A DNA stretch of 64,000 nt from positions 868,046-932,045 of the forward strand of contig NZ_LT629945.1 in NCBI RefSeq assembly GCF_900104675.1, in the 5' to 3' direction. Below the pieces are notes generated by a model that had not been told where the DNA came from, did not search any database, and saw only the letters and a program-made list of their open reading frames with translations. The DNA is from Angelakisella massiliensis (GTDB taxonomy: Bacteria; Bacillota; Clostridia; Oscillospirales; Ruminococcaceae). The translations under genes and the position numbers were made by a program. Shown here in pieces: positions 56,297 to 64,000 of this stretch (position 1 is the stretch's first letter; each line of letters opens with the position of its first letter).

Positions 56297-58666
56297 TCAG
56301 CCGCACTTGGAATAACCGCAGCTGCGGCAGGAGACACAACCTCCCTCATGCTCCATGGGGGCGCCGCATTCAGGGCAGAATTTCGCGTATTTCAGATCTG
56401 CGGCGGTATAGTTTTCCACGCCTTTGCCTCCGTTGGGACGGGGCGCGGAGACAGGGGCAGTCTCAGTGGGCTGCACCTTGGGAGAGTGGGCCAGGCCGGA
56501 GATTCCCTTTTCGGTGAGGGACTGGCCATTCTCCTGCATTTCCTTAATATAGTTGTCCACCTTCTTGACCACCTGGGCGATGGCGTCAGGGCAGGAGGTG
56601 CACTTCATACCCTGCTGACGGATGGTGGAGGGGCAGCGAATACCCTTGAGCTGATCCAGAATCTCCTTGGTGGAGATGCCGGAGCGGAGGGCGATGGACA
56701 CCAGACGGGCGGTAGCTTCGCTCTGGGAGGGGCAGCCGCCGGCCTTACCGGTGGAGGTGAACACCTCGCAGATGCCGTTTTCATCATAGTTGACGGTGAC
56801 ATAGAGGTTACCGCAGCCGATCTTCATCCGCTCGGTGAGGCCATAGGTGATCTCCGGGCGGGGACGGGGAACGATCTCCAGGTTCAGGGTATCCGCCACC
56901 TGAGCAGCGGTCTCCTGAGCGGCATCCTTCTGGTCCTTGGTCTCCTTGTTGACGGAACCGATGTTGAGCACCTGGCCCTCCCGGCTGCCGTCACGATAGA
57001 TGGTAACGCCCTTGCAGCCCTGATGGTAGGCCAGCATGTAAACCTCCCGCACATCCTCCACGGTGGCGTCATGGGTGAAGTTAACGGTCTTGGAAACAGC
57101 GTTGTCGGTGTGACGCTGGAAAGCGGCCTGGGTATTGATGTGATAGATGGGGCTGATGTCGTGGGAGCACACAAACACCTTCTTCATATCCTCGGGGATC
57201 TCGGGGATATGGGCCAGAGTGCCCTCGGCGGCGATGCGGCGCATCAGCTCCTGGCTGTAGAGGCCGCGGCGGCGCAGCTCCTCCTCCAGAATGGGATTTC
57301 CCTCCACCATCTCAGTGCCGTCCATAACGTTGCGGATATAGACATAGCCGAAGACAGGCTCCACGCCGGAGCTGCACCCGGCAATGATGGACAGGGTACC
57401 GGTGGGGGCGATGGTGGTAACAGTGGCGTTGCGCAGAGCGGGACCATCCTTATAAATGCTCTCGGCAAAGAGGGGGAAGGGCCCGCGGACCTTGGCCAGC
57501 TCCATGGATGCCTCACGGCCCACACGGGTGATGAAGGCCATCAGCTCCTCCGCCAGGGCCACCGCTTCGTCGCTGTTGTAGCCCAGGCCCATCCGCAGCA
57601 GCATATCGGCATAGCCCATCACGCCCAGACCAATCTTCCGGGTCTGGCGGGTGGTAAAGGCGATCTGCTCCAGAGGATATTTGTTGACATCGATGACGTT
57701 GTCCAGGAAGTGGACAGCATCCCGAATGGTCCGCTCCAGCTTACCATAGTCCAGCTCCCAGCCCTTTTTCCCCTGGCGCAGCATATTGTCCAGATTGATG
57801 GAGCCCAGGTTGCAGGATTCATAGGGCAGCAGGGGCTGCTCGCCGCAGGGATTGGTGCTCTCGATCTCTCCCTGGCTGGGAACCACATTGTCCCGGTTGA
57901 GGCGGTCCAGGAAGATGATGCCCGGCTCGCCGTTTCTCCAGGCGGCTTCCACAATCTTATTGAACACTTCGGTAGCGTCCAGCTGACCTACAGGCTGCTT
58001 GGTCTTGGGGTCGATGAGGTCATACTTCTCCCCCTTCTCCACAGCGGCCATAAACTCCTCGGTAACGCCTACGGAGATGTTGAAATTGGTGATGTCGGCG
58101 TTATCCTTTTTGCAGTCGATAAACTGGAGGATATCAGGATGGTCGATGCGCAGGATGCCCATGTTGGCGCCCCGGCGGGTACCGCCCTGCTTGACCGCCT
58201 CGGTAGCCATATTGAACACCCGCATAAAGCTGATGGGGCCGCTGGCTACGCCGCCGGTGGTGCGCACCATGCTGCCCTTCTGCCGCAGGCGGGAGAAGGA
58301 AAAGCCGGTGCCGCCGCCGGACTTGTGAATGAGAGCGGCCTGCTTGACCGCCTCAAAAATGGCGTCCATGGAATCATCCACCGGCAGCACAAAGCAGGCG
58401 GACAGCTGTCCCAGATCCCGCCCGGCATTCATCAGGGTGGGAGAGTTGGGAAGGAACTCCAGATTGGTCATCATTTCATAGAAACGGTTGGACACTTTTG
58501 CCACATCGGCGTCGGCATCATAAGCCAAATCCGCCGCGGCGATGGTATCCGCCACCCGGCGGAACATATCCTCCGGACGCTCTGTGGGCAAACCCTGATC
58601 GTCTTTTTTCAAATACCGCTTTTCCAGTACGGTGATGGCGTTCTTTCCCAGTTTCATTCTTTGCAC
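56297..58666 (-). CDS. nrdJ: vitamin B12-dependent (class II) ribonucleotide reductase
   Basis: Reduces ribonucleotides to deoxyribonucleotides with adenosylcobalamin, supplying DNA precursors without oxygen. The 789-residue form is seen. Marks: SPTLMNAG and LSACFVLPVDDSM (substrate-site cysteine), SGGGTGFSFSRLR, NPCGEQPLLPYESCNLGSI with active-site Cys and Glu, ATVTTIAPTGTLSIIAGCSSG, and a C-terminal zinc-like tail with CPECGAPM and CVSCRSCGYSKC. No ATP-cone is seen at the N-terminus. The promoter is overlapped by two NrdR boxes, so the gene is probably repressed by NrdR when dATP is high. Confidence 0.95.
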   Translation of the reverse strand: MQRMKLGKNAITVLEKRYLKKDDQGLPTERPEDMFRRVADTIAAADLAYDADADVAKVSNRFYEMMTNLEFLPNSPTLMNAGRDLGQLSACFVLPVDDSMDAIFEAVKQAALIHKSGGGTGFSFSRLRQKGSMVRTTGGVASGPISFMRVFNMATEAVKQGGTRRGANMGILRIDHPDILQFIDCKKDNADITNFNISVGVTEEFMAAVEKGEKYDLIDPKTKQPVGQLDATEVFNKIVEAAWRNGEPGIIFLDRLNRDNVVPSQGEIESTNPCGEQPLLPYESCNLGSINLDNMLRQGKKGWELDYGKLERTIRDAVHFLDNVIDVNKYPLEQIAFTTRQTRKIGLGVMGYADMLLRMGLGYNSDEAVALAEELMAFITRVGREASMELAKVRGPFPLFAESIYKDGPALRNATVTTIAPTGTLSIIAGCSSGVEPVFGYVYIRNVMDGTEMVEGNPILEEELRRRGLYSQELMRRIAAEGTLAHIPEIPEDMKKVFVCSHDISPIYHINTQAAFQRHTDNAVSKTVNFTHDATVEDVREVYMLAYHQGCKGVTIYRDGSREGQVLNIGSVNKETKDQKDAAQETAAQVADTLNLEIVPRPRPEITYGLTERMKIGCGNLYVTVNYDENGICEVFTSTGKAGGCPSQSEATARLVSIALRSGISTKEILDQLKGIRCPSTIRQQGMKCTSCPDAIAQVVKKVDNYIKEMQENGQSLTEKGISGLAHSPKVQPTETAPVSAPRPNGGKGVENYTAADLKYAKFCPECGAPMEHEGGCVSCRSCGYSKCG

Positions 58667-58765
58667 CTCTGTTTATTTCTCTATTAACTGAACTTTGTAC
58701 TTCTTCCGTCTTTCCCCGCCGTCATAGTCTTTATGACAACAGAAAAACCTGTCCCGCAAGACAGG

Positions 58766-58836
58766 TCACTAGATATAGTGTCTAAAATACGTTTTGCGAC
58801 ACGACATATTGTATCAGCTTTCATTGACCATTGCAA
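58766..58836 (-). promoter_or_regulatory. nrdJ promoter with two NrdR boxes
   Basis: On the minus strand TTGCAA (58836-58831), 17-bp spacer, TACAAT (58813-58808). Box 1 at 58767-58782 reads ACACTATATCTAGTG, close to the NrdR consensus; box 2 at 58799-58814 reads ATACAATATGTCGTGT. Centres are about 32 bp apart, three helical turns, as is usual for NrdR. Confidence 0.8.
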
Positions 58837-58973
58837 GACAGGTTGCTGCTTTTCTCTATTTTCATCGTTTCCAACCAAAAACAACGACCTGATATGGGCA
58901 GAACGCAGAAAACCGCCGGGCATCTCCCATCCATGAAAAGGAAAAGACCCGGCGGCTGTTTTTTTACTGCCGG

Positions 58974-59210
58974 TCAGGCGCAGAAAGGCTCCACTGCTTT
59001 GAGAAAAGCTTCCTGCTGGTCATCCGCCATGGTGGCCTCCAGCTTGATGGGCTGGTTGAGATCCAGGCTGAAAATGCCCATAATGCTCCGTCCATTGACG
59101 CAATAACGTCCGGAACGCAGATCCACCGGGAAATCAAAGGCGCACATCGCATTGACAAATTCCTTGACCGCTTCCACGGTGGGAAGCTGTATATTCTTTT
59201 CGATCATCAT
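58974..59210 (-). CDS. HPr-like protein lacking the phosphorylatable histidine
   Basis: A 78-residue protein with the HPr fold pattern: VEAVKEFVNAMCAFDFPVDL, then GRYCVNGRSIMGIFSLDL (the region around HPr Ser46) and LEATMADDQQEAFLKAVE (in blocks). HPr normally has a GxHARPA segment with His15 near the N-terminus; here nothing similar exists, so it cannot carry phosphate in the PTS in the ordinary way. The Ser in RSIMGIF is kept and might be a kinase site. Such shortened HPr-like proteins are known in Clostridia, with unknown role. GGAG precedes the ATG. Confidence 0.78.
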   Translation of the reverse strand: MMIEKNIQLPTVEAVKEFVNAMCAFDFPVDLRSGRYCVNGRSIMGIFSLDLNQPIKLEATMADDQQEAFLKAVEPFCA

Positions 59211-59429
59211 ATTGCTGCTCCATTCTGCCGCTCCGCTCCGGCTGAAATCATTTTGACGTCACTTCCGGTCTGCGGGGAATCTGGCCGAAAGGGTCCGGGC
59301 GGAGCCGGTAAAGGGTTCGTCCGGGAACTACCATCTAAATATAGCAAGATTCGTTCCTTCCGTCAACAGACGGAACGCCATTTTTTCTCCCCGGAAAACG
59401 GGTATATTTTGGCGGGATGGGACAGGGCG
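59211..59429. other. intergenic stretch between divergent genes
   Basis: The regulatory sequence of the HPr-like gene should lie here on the minus strand, but no convincing promoter was identified. No further gene is supported. Confidence 0.4.
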
Positions 59430-59458
59430 TTGTCAAAAAGCCGGGTTTTGTTTATAAT
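59430..59458 (+). promoter_or_regulatory. SigA promoter of mtaB
   Basis: TTGTCA at 59430, 17-bp spacer, perfect TATAAT at 59453. The leader is about 215 bases and contains a GGAAC/GTTCC hairpin near 59520. Confidence 0.7.
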
Positions 59459-59678
59459 GAGGATTGGATTTGTGGTTCTCTGTCTTCATAAGAAAAACAG
59501 TGGTATTTCCATTGCCGGAACATTTTTGTTCCAGGTGGGTTTTCTCTGTTTGAAGGCGGGAATGGATCGGTAAAATGGGAGAGGGCGTTTCACTTTTTCA
59601 GTTCAAACCCAAAGCCATCCCCAAAAGGCAAAAAGATTCCAACAATACCGGGGCCGCCCCGGGAAAGGATGTTCTGTT

Positions 59679-60974
59679 ATGGTAAGAGTTCGTTTTTTCA
59701 CCCTTGGCTGCAAGGTCAATCAATATGAAACCCAGGCGCTGGCCTGCCGTTTCGCCGCCGAGGGCTTCCAGGTAGAGCAGGAGGGGGAGGACAGCGATGT
59801 GCTCATCATCAACTCCTGCACCGTTACCGCCGAAGGGGACCGGAAAAACCGGCAGCTGCTGCGGAGGCTTCGCCGGGAGCACCCCCAGGCGGTGATCGCC
59901 CTCACCGGCTGCTATCCCCAGGCATTTCCCCAGGAAATGGAGGCTCTCACTGAGGCGGATGTCATCACCGGCTCCCGGGACCGGGCCGGTCTGGTGGCGG
60001 CTGTGCGGCGGTTTCTGGGGGAAAGAAAACGCATCGTGGCCATTACCCCCCATGCTCCGGGAGAAACCTTTGAGGCAATGCATACCGATGATTTCGGCCG
60101 GCGCACCCGGGCCTTCGTGAAAATTGAGGACGGCTGCGAAAATTATTGCGCCTATTGCATTATCCCCACCGCCCGTGGGCCCATTCGTTCCAAGCCTCTG
60201 GAGGATCTGAAGGCGGAGCTGGAAGAACTGGCTGCCTCCGGTTATAAGGAAGTGGTGCTGGCGGGGATCAATCTTTCCAGCTATGGCCGGGATCTGGGGT
60301 GCCGCCTCATCGACGCCATCCAGCTGGCCTGCCGGGTACCCGGCCTGGAACGGATCCGCCTGGGTTCCCTGGAGCCGGACCTCATCACCCCGGAAGACTT
60401 CCGGCTGATGTCCCTGGAGCCCAAGCTCTGTCCTCAGTTTCACCTTTCCCTCCAAAGCGGCTGTGATACCGTTCTGGAGCGGATGGGCCGTCATTATAAC
60501 ACCGCCCAATACCTGGAGGTGTGCCGCACCATTCATCAGCGCTTCCCTCTGGCCGCCCTCACCACCGACCTGATGGTGGGCTTTCCCGGGGAGACTGATG
60601 AGGAGTTCCAGCAGTCCCTGGACTTTGCCGCCCAGGTGGGCTTCAGCAAAATCCATGCTTTTTCCTATTCTCCCCGCCCCGGCACCCGAGCCGCCGCTAT
60701 GCCGGACCAGGTGCCCGGCCAGGTGAAAAAGGCCCGCTCCGCCGCCCTCATCGCTCAGGGGGATGCCTTGCGGAAAAAGTTTCTCCAGAATATGGTGGGG
60801 CTTACCCAGCCGGTACTCTTTGAGGACCGGGGCAAGGATGGCCTCCAGATCGGTTATACCCCCAATTATACTCCCGTCATTGTAGCGGAACCTGAGGACC
60901 TTCATGGCCAAATTCTTCCCGTCCTCCTCACAGGGCTGGAGGGAGACGGCTGCACCGGTGTCCTCACTCTCTGA
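59679..60974 (+). CDS. mtaB: tRNA t6A37 methylthiotransferase
   Basis: Radical SAM enzyme converting t6A37 of tRNA to ms2t6A37, which stabilises decoding of ANN codons. A 431-residue protein with UPF0004 cysteines in GCKVNQYE, NSCTVT and TGCYPQ, the radical SAM CENYCAYCIIP near residue 151 followed by ARGPIRSKP, and a C-terminal TRAM-like region. GCKVNQ and RGPIRSK are the MtaB (not MiaB or RimO) forms. AAAGGATG precedes the ATG. It is apparently a single-gene transcript with its own promoter. Confidence 0.93.
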   Translation: MVRVRFFTLGCKVNQYETQALACRFAAEGFQVEQEGEDSDVLIINSCTVTAEGDRKNRQLLRRLRREHPQAVIALTGCYPQAFPQEMEALTEADVITGSRDRAGLVAAVRRFLGERKRIVAITPHAPGETFEAMHTDDFGRRTRAFVKIEDGCENYCAYCIIPTARGPIRSKPLEDLKAELEELAASGYKEVVLAGINLSSYGRDLGCRLIDAIQLACRVPGLERIRLGSLEPDLITPEDFRLMSLEPKLCPQFHLSLQSGCDTVLERMGRHYNTAQYLEVCRTIHQRFPLAALTTDLMVGFPGETDEEFQQSLDFAAQVGFSKIHAFSYSPRPGTRAAAMPDQVPGQVKKARSAALIAQGDALRKKFLQNMVGLTQPVLFEDRGKDGLQIGYTPNYTPVIVAEPEDLHGQILPVLLTGLEGDGCTGVLTL

Positions 60975-61099
60975 TCCCCACAGGACCAAAGGCTCTTTTT
61001 CCCAAAAATTGAGCCAGAGGATGATGAGGGAGACTTTTTGGGGATGAAAAAGAGTTCTCTTTCCTGGATAGGTGCTGAGGGAAAGCTGGCGCCAGAAGT

Positions 61100-61376
61100 T
61101 ACGCCCAAAGGGACTCGTCCCTTTGGAAACCCGCTGTTGAGGCAATCACGATCAAGTTAGTCCGGAAAAGTGCCTGCCGCTGTTTTGATTGGTACTTTTT
61201 AGTGTTAGGGGGAACGGATGGAGGGATGGTTTCTGTTCCTGTCCCGGCAGGGGCAGCGCCGCCCGCTCGCCGGTTGTCCGGGTAAAGCCGGACAATCCAC
61301 TCGCTGCTTTGGTGAGGAACTGGCCGCCCAAGGCGGCCAAAGGGGGCGGCGGATAAACCGCCGCCCCCCACTCGTC
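61100..61376 (-). repeat. repeat family B, copy B6 with hairpin module, reverse orientation
   Basis: The reverse complement of B1 including its 5' module: CCAAAGGGAC hairpin at 61103-61126, inner TTGTCCGG/CCGGACAA hairpin near 61278-61300, AGCGAGTGG at 61297-61305, then GGCCGCC and GGGGGCGGCGG hairpins to 61376. The outer-stem 3' arm is only partly kept. Confidence 0.82.
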
Positions 61377-61547
61377 CATACCAGGCGGAAGTTGGTACTG
61401 GAAGATGCTCTGTTGATTTTTATTTGCTGAGAAAAACTGAATCTGAGCCTCAAACAAAATGGAAGCAGCGCCGGTTTGTTTGAAGCCCTGTGGTGTATTC
61501 ATCGGGCACGATATTCCCCCAAACCGTGCCGGACTATCTCTGTACAT

Positions 61548-61590
61548 AAAAGGCTTGCCTGATTCCTCTCCAGGACGCAGGCAAGCCTTT
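61548..61590 (-). terminator. terminator of MATE gene
   Basis: AAAGGCTTGCCTG pairs with CAGGCAAGCCTTT (13 bp); on the minus strand the tail is TATG after a T-run of four. Confidence 0.8.
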
Positions 61591-61659
61591 GTTTTGAAAA
61601 GAAGCTTTGCTTTCCGAAAAATTGGGGGACAGCCTTTTTTCTCAGCAGCGGCGCCCTTT

Positions 61660-63069
61660 TTACAGCTTCATCTGGCACCAGCGGCCTTTGGCAAAACGGA
61701 TTCCCACCAGGCTGAAGCGGACAAACTGATCGATAAAGTAGCTGCACCAGGCTCCTACCAAACCGCCTCCGGCAGGATAGCAGAGAAGCCATGCGATCAG
61801 GGGCCGGAAAATGCCGATGCTGATCATGGCCACCATAGCGGTGTACCGGGTGTCGCCGCCGCCCCGCAGGCAGCTGGCGAAGATACATTGCGCCGCCTGG
61901 AACGGAGTGGTGACAGCAATGATCATCAGCACCTGGGTACCCAAGTGGACGATGACCTCCTCTGTGGAGAAGGCCATAATAATATAGCGGCCAAAGAAAA
62001 TAAAGGTAGACGCCAGGATCGTGGAAATCACCAGCGAAATACGCTGGCAGGCTTTCCCATAAAGGATGGCCAGATCGGAGCGCTTGCGTCCCAGGGATTG
62101 TCCGGAAAGGGAAGCCGCTGCCACACCCAGGCCATCACAGAAGGAAAAGGCCAGGTTCAGCACACTCTGGCAGATGTTGTGGGTTGCCATCTCGGTCGTG
62201 CCAAGGGAGGCGATAATTTTAATATAGAGGAAGAATCCGATACGCATAAATACCTGCTCCACGCCGGCGCTGAGGCCCACGCTCACTACCGGAGCCACGG
62301 TGCGGCGGTCTATGCGCAGCAGATTATGCAGCTCGATGCGAAGGAAGTGCTCATGCCTGCCCCGGAGGGAATAGAAGGCCATCAGCAATCCCACCACATT
62401 GCCAAAAACTGTGGCGATGGCGGCGCCTGCCACCTCCAGCCGGGGAAAACCCAGATTTCCGCCGATAAGGAGATAGTTGAATACGATGTTCACCGCGTTG
62501 GCCGTCAAATTGATTTTCATGGAAATACGGGTATTGCCGCAGCCCCGCTGCGCGCCATTGATGCATAGGGTAATGGCCGAACAGGGAATACCGATCATCA
62601 GGATCTGAAAATATACGGTAGCGGCCTCGATCATATCTGCCTGCGCTCCCGCAAACAGCAGCAGCGGACGGGCGTACACCGCTCCCAGCACTGACAAAAT
62701 CACCGAAAGGATCGCGCACAGGCTCAGGGATTGTCCCAACACCTTGTTGGCTCCTTCCCGGTCCTCCTGGCCCCGACGGCGGGCAACGACAGCTGTAACG
62801 CCCACATTGAGGGCCATAAAGGTGGCCAGAATGATCATTTTGGGCTGATTGGTGATACCCACCGCGGCAATGGCTGCCGCTCCCAAACTGCTGACCATCA
62901 TGGTGTCCATCATAGAGACCATTGCCACCAGCACTGTATCGATCACCGCCGGAAGAGCGATTTCTCCAGCATCCCGGTACAGCTCTCTGGTGGACGGCAG
63001 TTCTCCCTGGCGCTGATCAGGACGGAGCATCTCATCCGCCGCATACAGCTTTCGTAATCCTGCGCCCAT
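61660..63069 (-). CDS. MATE family efflux transporter
   Basis: A 469-residue membrane exporter of the MATE family, driven by sodium or protons; substrates (drugs, metabolites) unknown. Twelve hydrophobic segments form two halves, with family blocks such as IALPAVIDTVLVAMVSMMDTMMV, ILMIGIPCSAITLCINGAQRGCGNT and FQAAQCIFASCLRGGGDTRYT (in blocks). The ATG at 63069 follows AGAGAGGAAC; an in-frame start 45 bases upstream is less likely. A TATAAT lies on the minus strand at 63148-63143. It is divergent from the tiny-peptide unit. Confidence 0.88.
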   Translation of the reverse strand: MGAGLRKLYAADEMLRPDQRQGELPSTRELYRDAGEIALPAVIDTVLVAMVSMMDTMMVSSLGAAAIAAVGITNQPKMIILATFMALNVGVTAVVARRRGQEDREGANKVLGQSLSLCAILSVILSVLGAVYARPLLLFAGAQADMIEAATVYFQILMIGIPCSAITLCINGAQRGCGNTRISMKINLTANAVNIVFNYLLIGGNLGFPRLEVAGAAIATVFGNVVGLLMAFYSLRGRHEHFLRIELHNLLRIDRRTVAPVVSVGLSAGVEQVFMRIGFFLYIKIIASLGTTEMATHNICQSVLNLAFSFCDGLGVAAASLSGQSLGRKRSDLAILYGKACQRISLVISTILASTFIFFGRYIIMAFSTEEVIVHLGTQVLMIIAVTTPFQAAQCIFASCLRGGGDTRYTAMVAMISIGIFRPLIAWLLCYPAGGGLVGAWCSYFIDQFVRFSLVGIRFAKGRWCQMKL

Positions 63070-63247
63070 TGCGTTGTTCCTCTCTTTCCCCTTGGCAAAT
63101 TGTTGCGCCCGCAACTATATAGGCCGGCGGGCCGTCCTTTTCATTATAGCATGGACAGGATTTTTTTACAGCTCTCTTACCTGTTTTTTTCACATTTTTT
63201 CATTTTGGATGGGTTTTATGTAATTTCAATATTTTTAAAAAAATATG

Positions 63248-63276
63248 TTGACATTTATTATGCTTTATGATATAGT
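63248..63276 (+). promoter_or_regulatory. strong SigA promoter of tiny-peptide unit
   Basis: TTGACA at 63248, 17-bp spacer, TATAGT at 63271. Confidence 0.75.
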
Positions 63277-63378
63277 ATAGACACAGAAAAGAAAGGAACC
63301 AATTCAGAAAGGATCGTTTCCAATGTACTAAGCAGTTAAGATCCTGAATTTGCTTGGGGAGAGAAAGGAGTGAGTCCA

Positions 63379-63450
63379 ATGGCTTCAGTTGTTTCACAGA
63401 AGAATACGGCTTCCCATTGCACTCATTTCGTAGTATCCGGCGGCAACTGA
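63379..63450 (+). CDS. 23-residue peptide, first of two overlapping tiny ORFs
   Basis: ATG at 63379 with AAAGGAG nine bases upstream; 23 codons then TGA. The peptide begins MASVVSQKNT, has one Cys and two His (SHCTH) and ends FVVSGGN. It has no membrane segment or signal peptide. The transcript would start near 63283, with a leader whose TTCAG-GGATC and GATCC-TGAA arms can pair (63303-63357). The stop overlaps the ATG of a second frame. No known family is recognised; a leader peptide, a signalling peptide or a small metal-binding peptide are all possible. Confidence 0.5.
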   Translation: MASVVSQKNTASHCTHFVVSGGN

Positions 63451-63530
63451 TGAAACTTTCGGTTCCATCCATACAACAGAAATGCGTCCACTGCTATGAA
63501 ATGCAATGTGAAGCCGGGGTCTTTCTATGA
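63450..63530 (+). CDS. 26-residue Cys-rich peptide overlapping the first tiny ORF
   Basis: The TGATG junction at 63448-63452 couples it to the preceding 23-codon frame. It begins MKLSVPSIQQ and carries CVHCYEMQC, a C-x2-C with a third Cys four residues later, which could bind a metal or Fe-S. The frame ends inside the terminator stem, three bases before its loop, so translation to the end would hinder terminator folding. It lacks its own ribosome site. It could be coding, or an accident of overlap. Confidence 0.4.
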   Translation: MKLSVPSIQQKCVHCYEMQCEAGVFL

Positions 63531-63562
63531 GGAAAGACGAGGTTTCGCTTTTTTTGTCTTGT
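63512..63562 (+). terminator. terminator of tiny-peptide unit
   Basis: GAAGCC and GTCTTTC pair with GAAAGAC and GGTTTC (one G-U), followed by GCTTTTTTT. Confidence 0.85.
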
Positions 63563-64000
63563 TCGGCGGAAAAAGAGGAACACAGGTGCCATCTTAAAAT
63601 AGGTTATCTTTAGGACCCAGATGACGGTAAAAATGGGTGTCATTTCTCGCAAGAGATAAAGACGCAGCCGGATTCAAAGTGGAAACTCTAAAGGCAGGAT
63701 GGAACTTGTCTGATTCTGGTCGAAATCCCTGAAAAAGGCGGAAAAGGTTCGGAAAAGCAAAGAACCAAATCCTACACCACAGAAAAGATTTTTAGGTCTG
63801 GCAAATCCCATGGGTACTGCATCTGTTGGGAACATTCCCGGCGGGTAAACATCCGTTGGGAAAGAAATTTCGGTTTCCTGCAGGAGACTGAAATGAAACA
63901 TTGCAGGCAGAGAGATCATTTCTATGAATGGCAAAGGAATTATGGGAAATGCGGCACCGCACCACAGATCTTTATACCGCACCTGGAAAAGGGCGGATGA
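63563..64000. other. window end without a supported gene
   Basis: A short direct repeat CATC(T/C)GTTGGGAA occurs at about 63819 and 63849. An open frame on the minus strand starts only at a GTG without a ribosome site. Nothing else is recognised. Confidence 0.4.

Noticed and set aside
59253-59573. 106-codon frame upstream of mtaB
   Set aside because: It spans the mtaB promoter and has no ribosome site or family similarity.
63200-63472. 90-codon frame on the minus strand over the tiny-peptide unit
   Set aside because: It runs opposite a clear promoter, ribosome site and terminator on the plus strand and lacks its own signals.
63674-63982. 102-codon frame on the minus strand at the window end
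   Set aside because: It starts at GTG without a ribosome site and has an unpatterned Phe/Pro-rich translation.

Overview
The window is about 64 kb of GC-rich, low-GC-lineage (Firmicutes) chromosome. Gene content points to an anaerobic member of the Clostridia, most like the Oscillospiraceae (Flavonifractor/Oscillibacter type). The evidence is a coenzyme-B12-dependent ribonucleotide reductase, a tandem BadF/BcrA-type activase with an HgdB-like partner, a T-box in front of serS, a BirA-type operator in front of bioY, a YtaF/MntP-like protein, AGGAGG ribosome sites and SigA promoters with 17-bp spacers. The species assignment is an inference. No rRNA, tRNA, phage, CRISPR or transposase gene was found.

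Layout, left to right. 1-9.6 kb (+): 3' part of pgi, a small P-loop protein, a YibE/F membrane protein, the activase/dehydratase pair, and a CNNM/CorC-type CBS protein. 9.7-12.5 kb (-): DUF4272, HdeD-like and YaaA proteins. 12.8-19.3 kb: WYL regulator (+), guaB (-), M28 peptidase and GNAT acetyltransferase (+). 19.8-22.2 kb (-): nuclease-helicase fusion. 22.5-28.3 kb (-): oppBCDFA peptide transporter. 29.2-29.7 kb (+): bioY. 30.7-34.3 kb (-): pgsA-rimO and a ydcF-like/recX pair. 35.0-36.5 kb (-): DUF378 protein and tyrA. 37.1-40.3 kb (-): phosphate regulators phoR, phoB and phoU with a candidate Pho box. 41.9-47.8 kb: XRE-cupin regulator, YtaF-like protein, a hydrolase-membrane fusion with a divergent MarR-type regulator, and a small membrane protein. 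48.9-54.7 kb: calcium-type P-ATPase, rpsT, an EEP-family enzyme and serS. 56.3-63.1 kb: nrdJ with NrdR boxes, an HPr-like protein, mtaB and a MATE exporter. 63.2-63.6 kb: a compact unit encoding two tiny overlapping peptides.

Most of the window is housekeeping. The unusual part is the intergenic DNA. Three families of multi-hairpin repeats occupy most of the long gaps. Family A has a 150-bp unit, 11 units at four loci in copy numbers 3, 1, 6 and 1; at three of the loci the element lies between two matching locus-specific hairpins. Family B is about 215 bp in six copies, with an outer long-range stem and a covarying hairpin. Family C is about 100 bp in two copies, each upstream of a B copy. 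Paired compensatory changes in A and B indicate that structure, not protein, is conserved. These families and the tiny-peptide unit at 63.4 kb are the best candidates for something undescribed.
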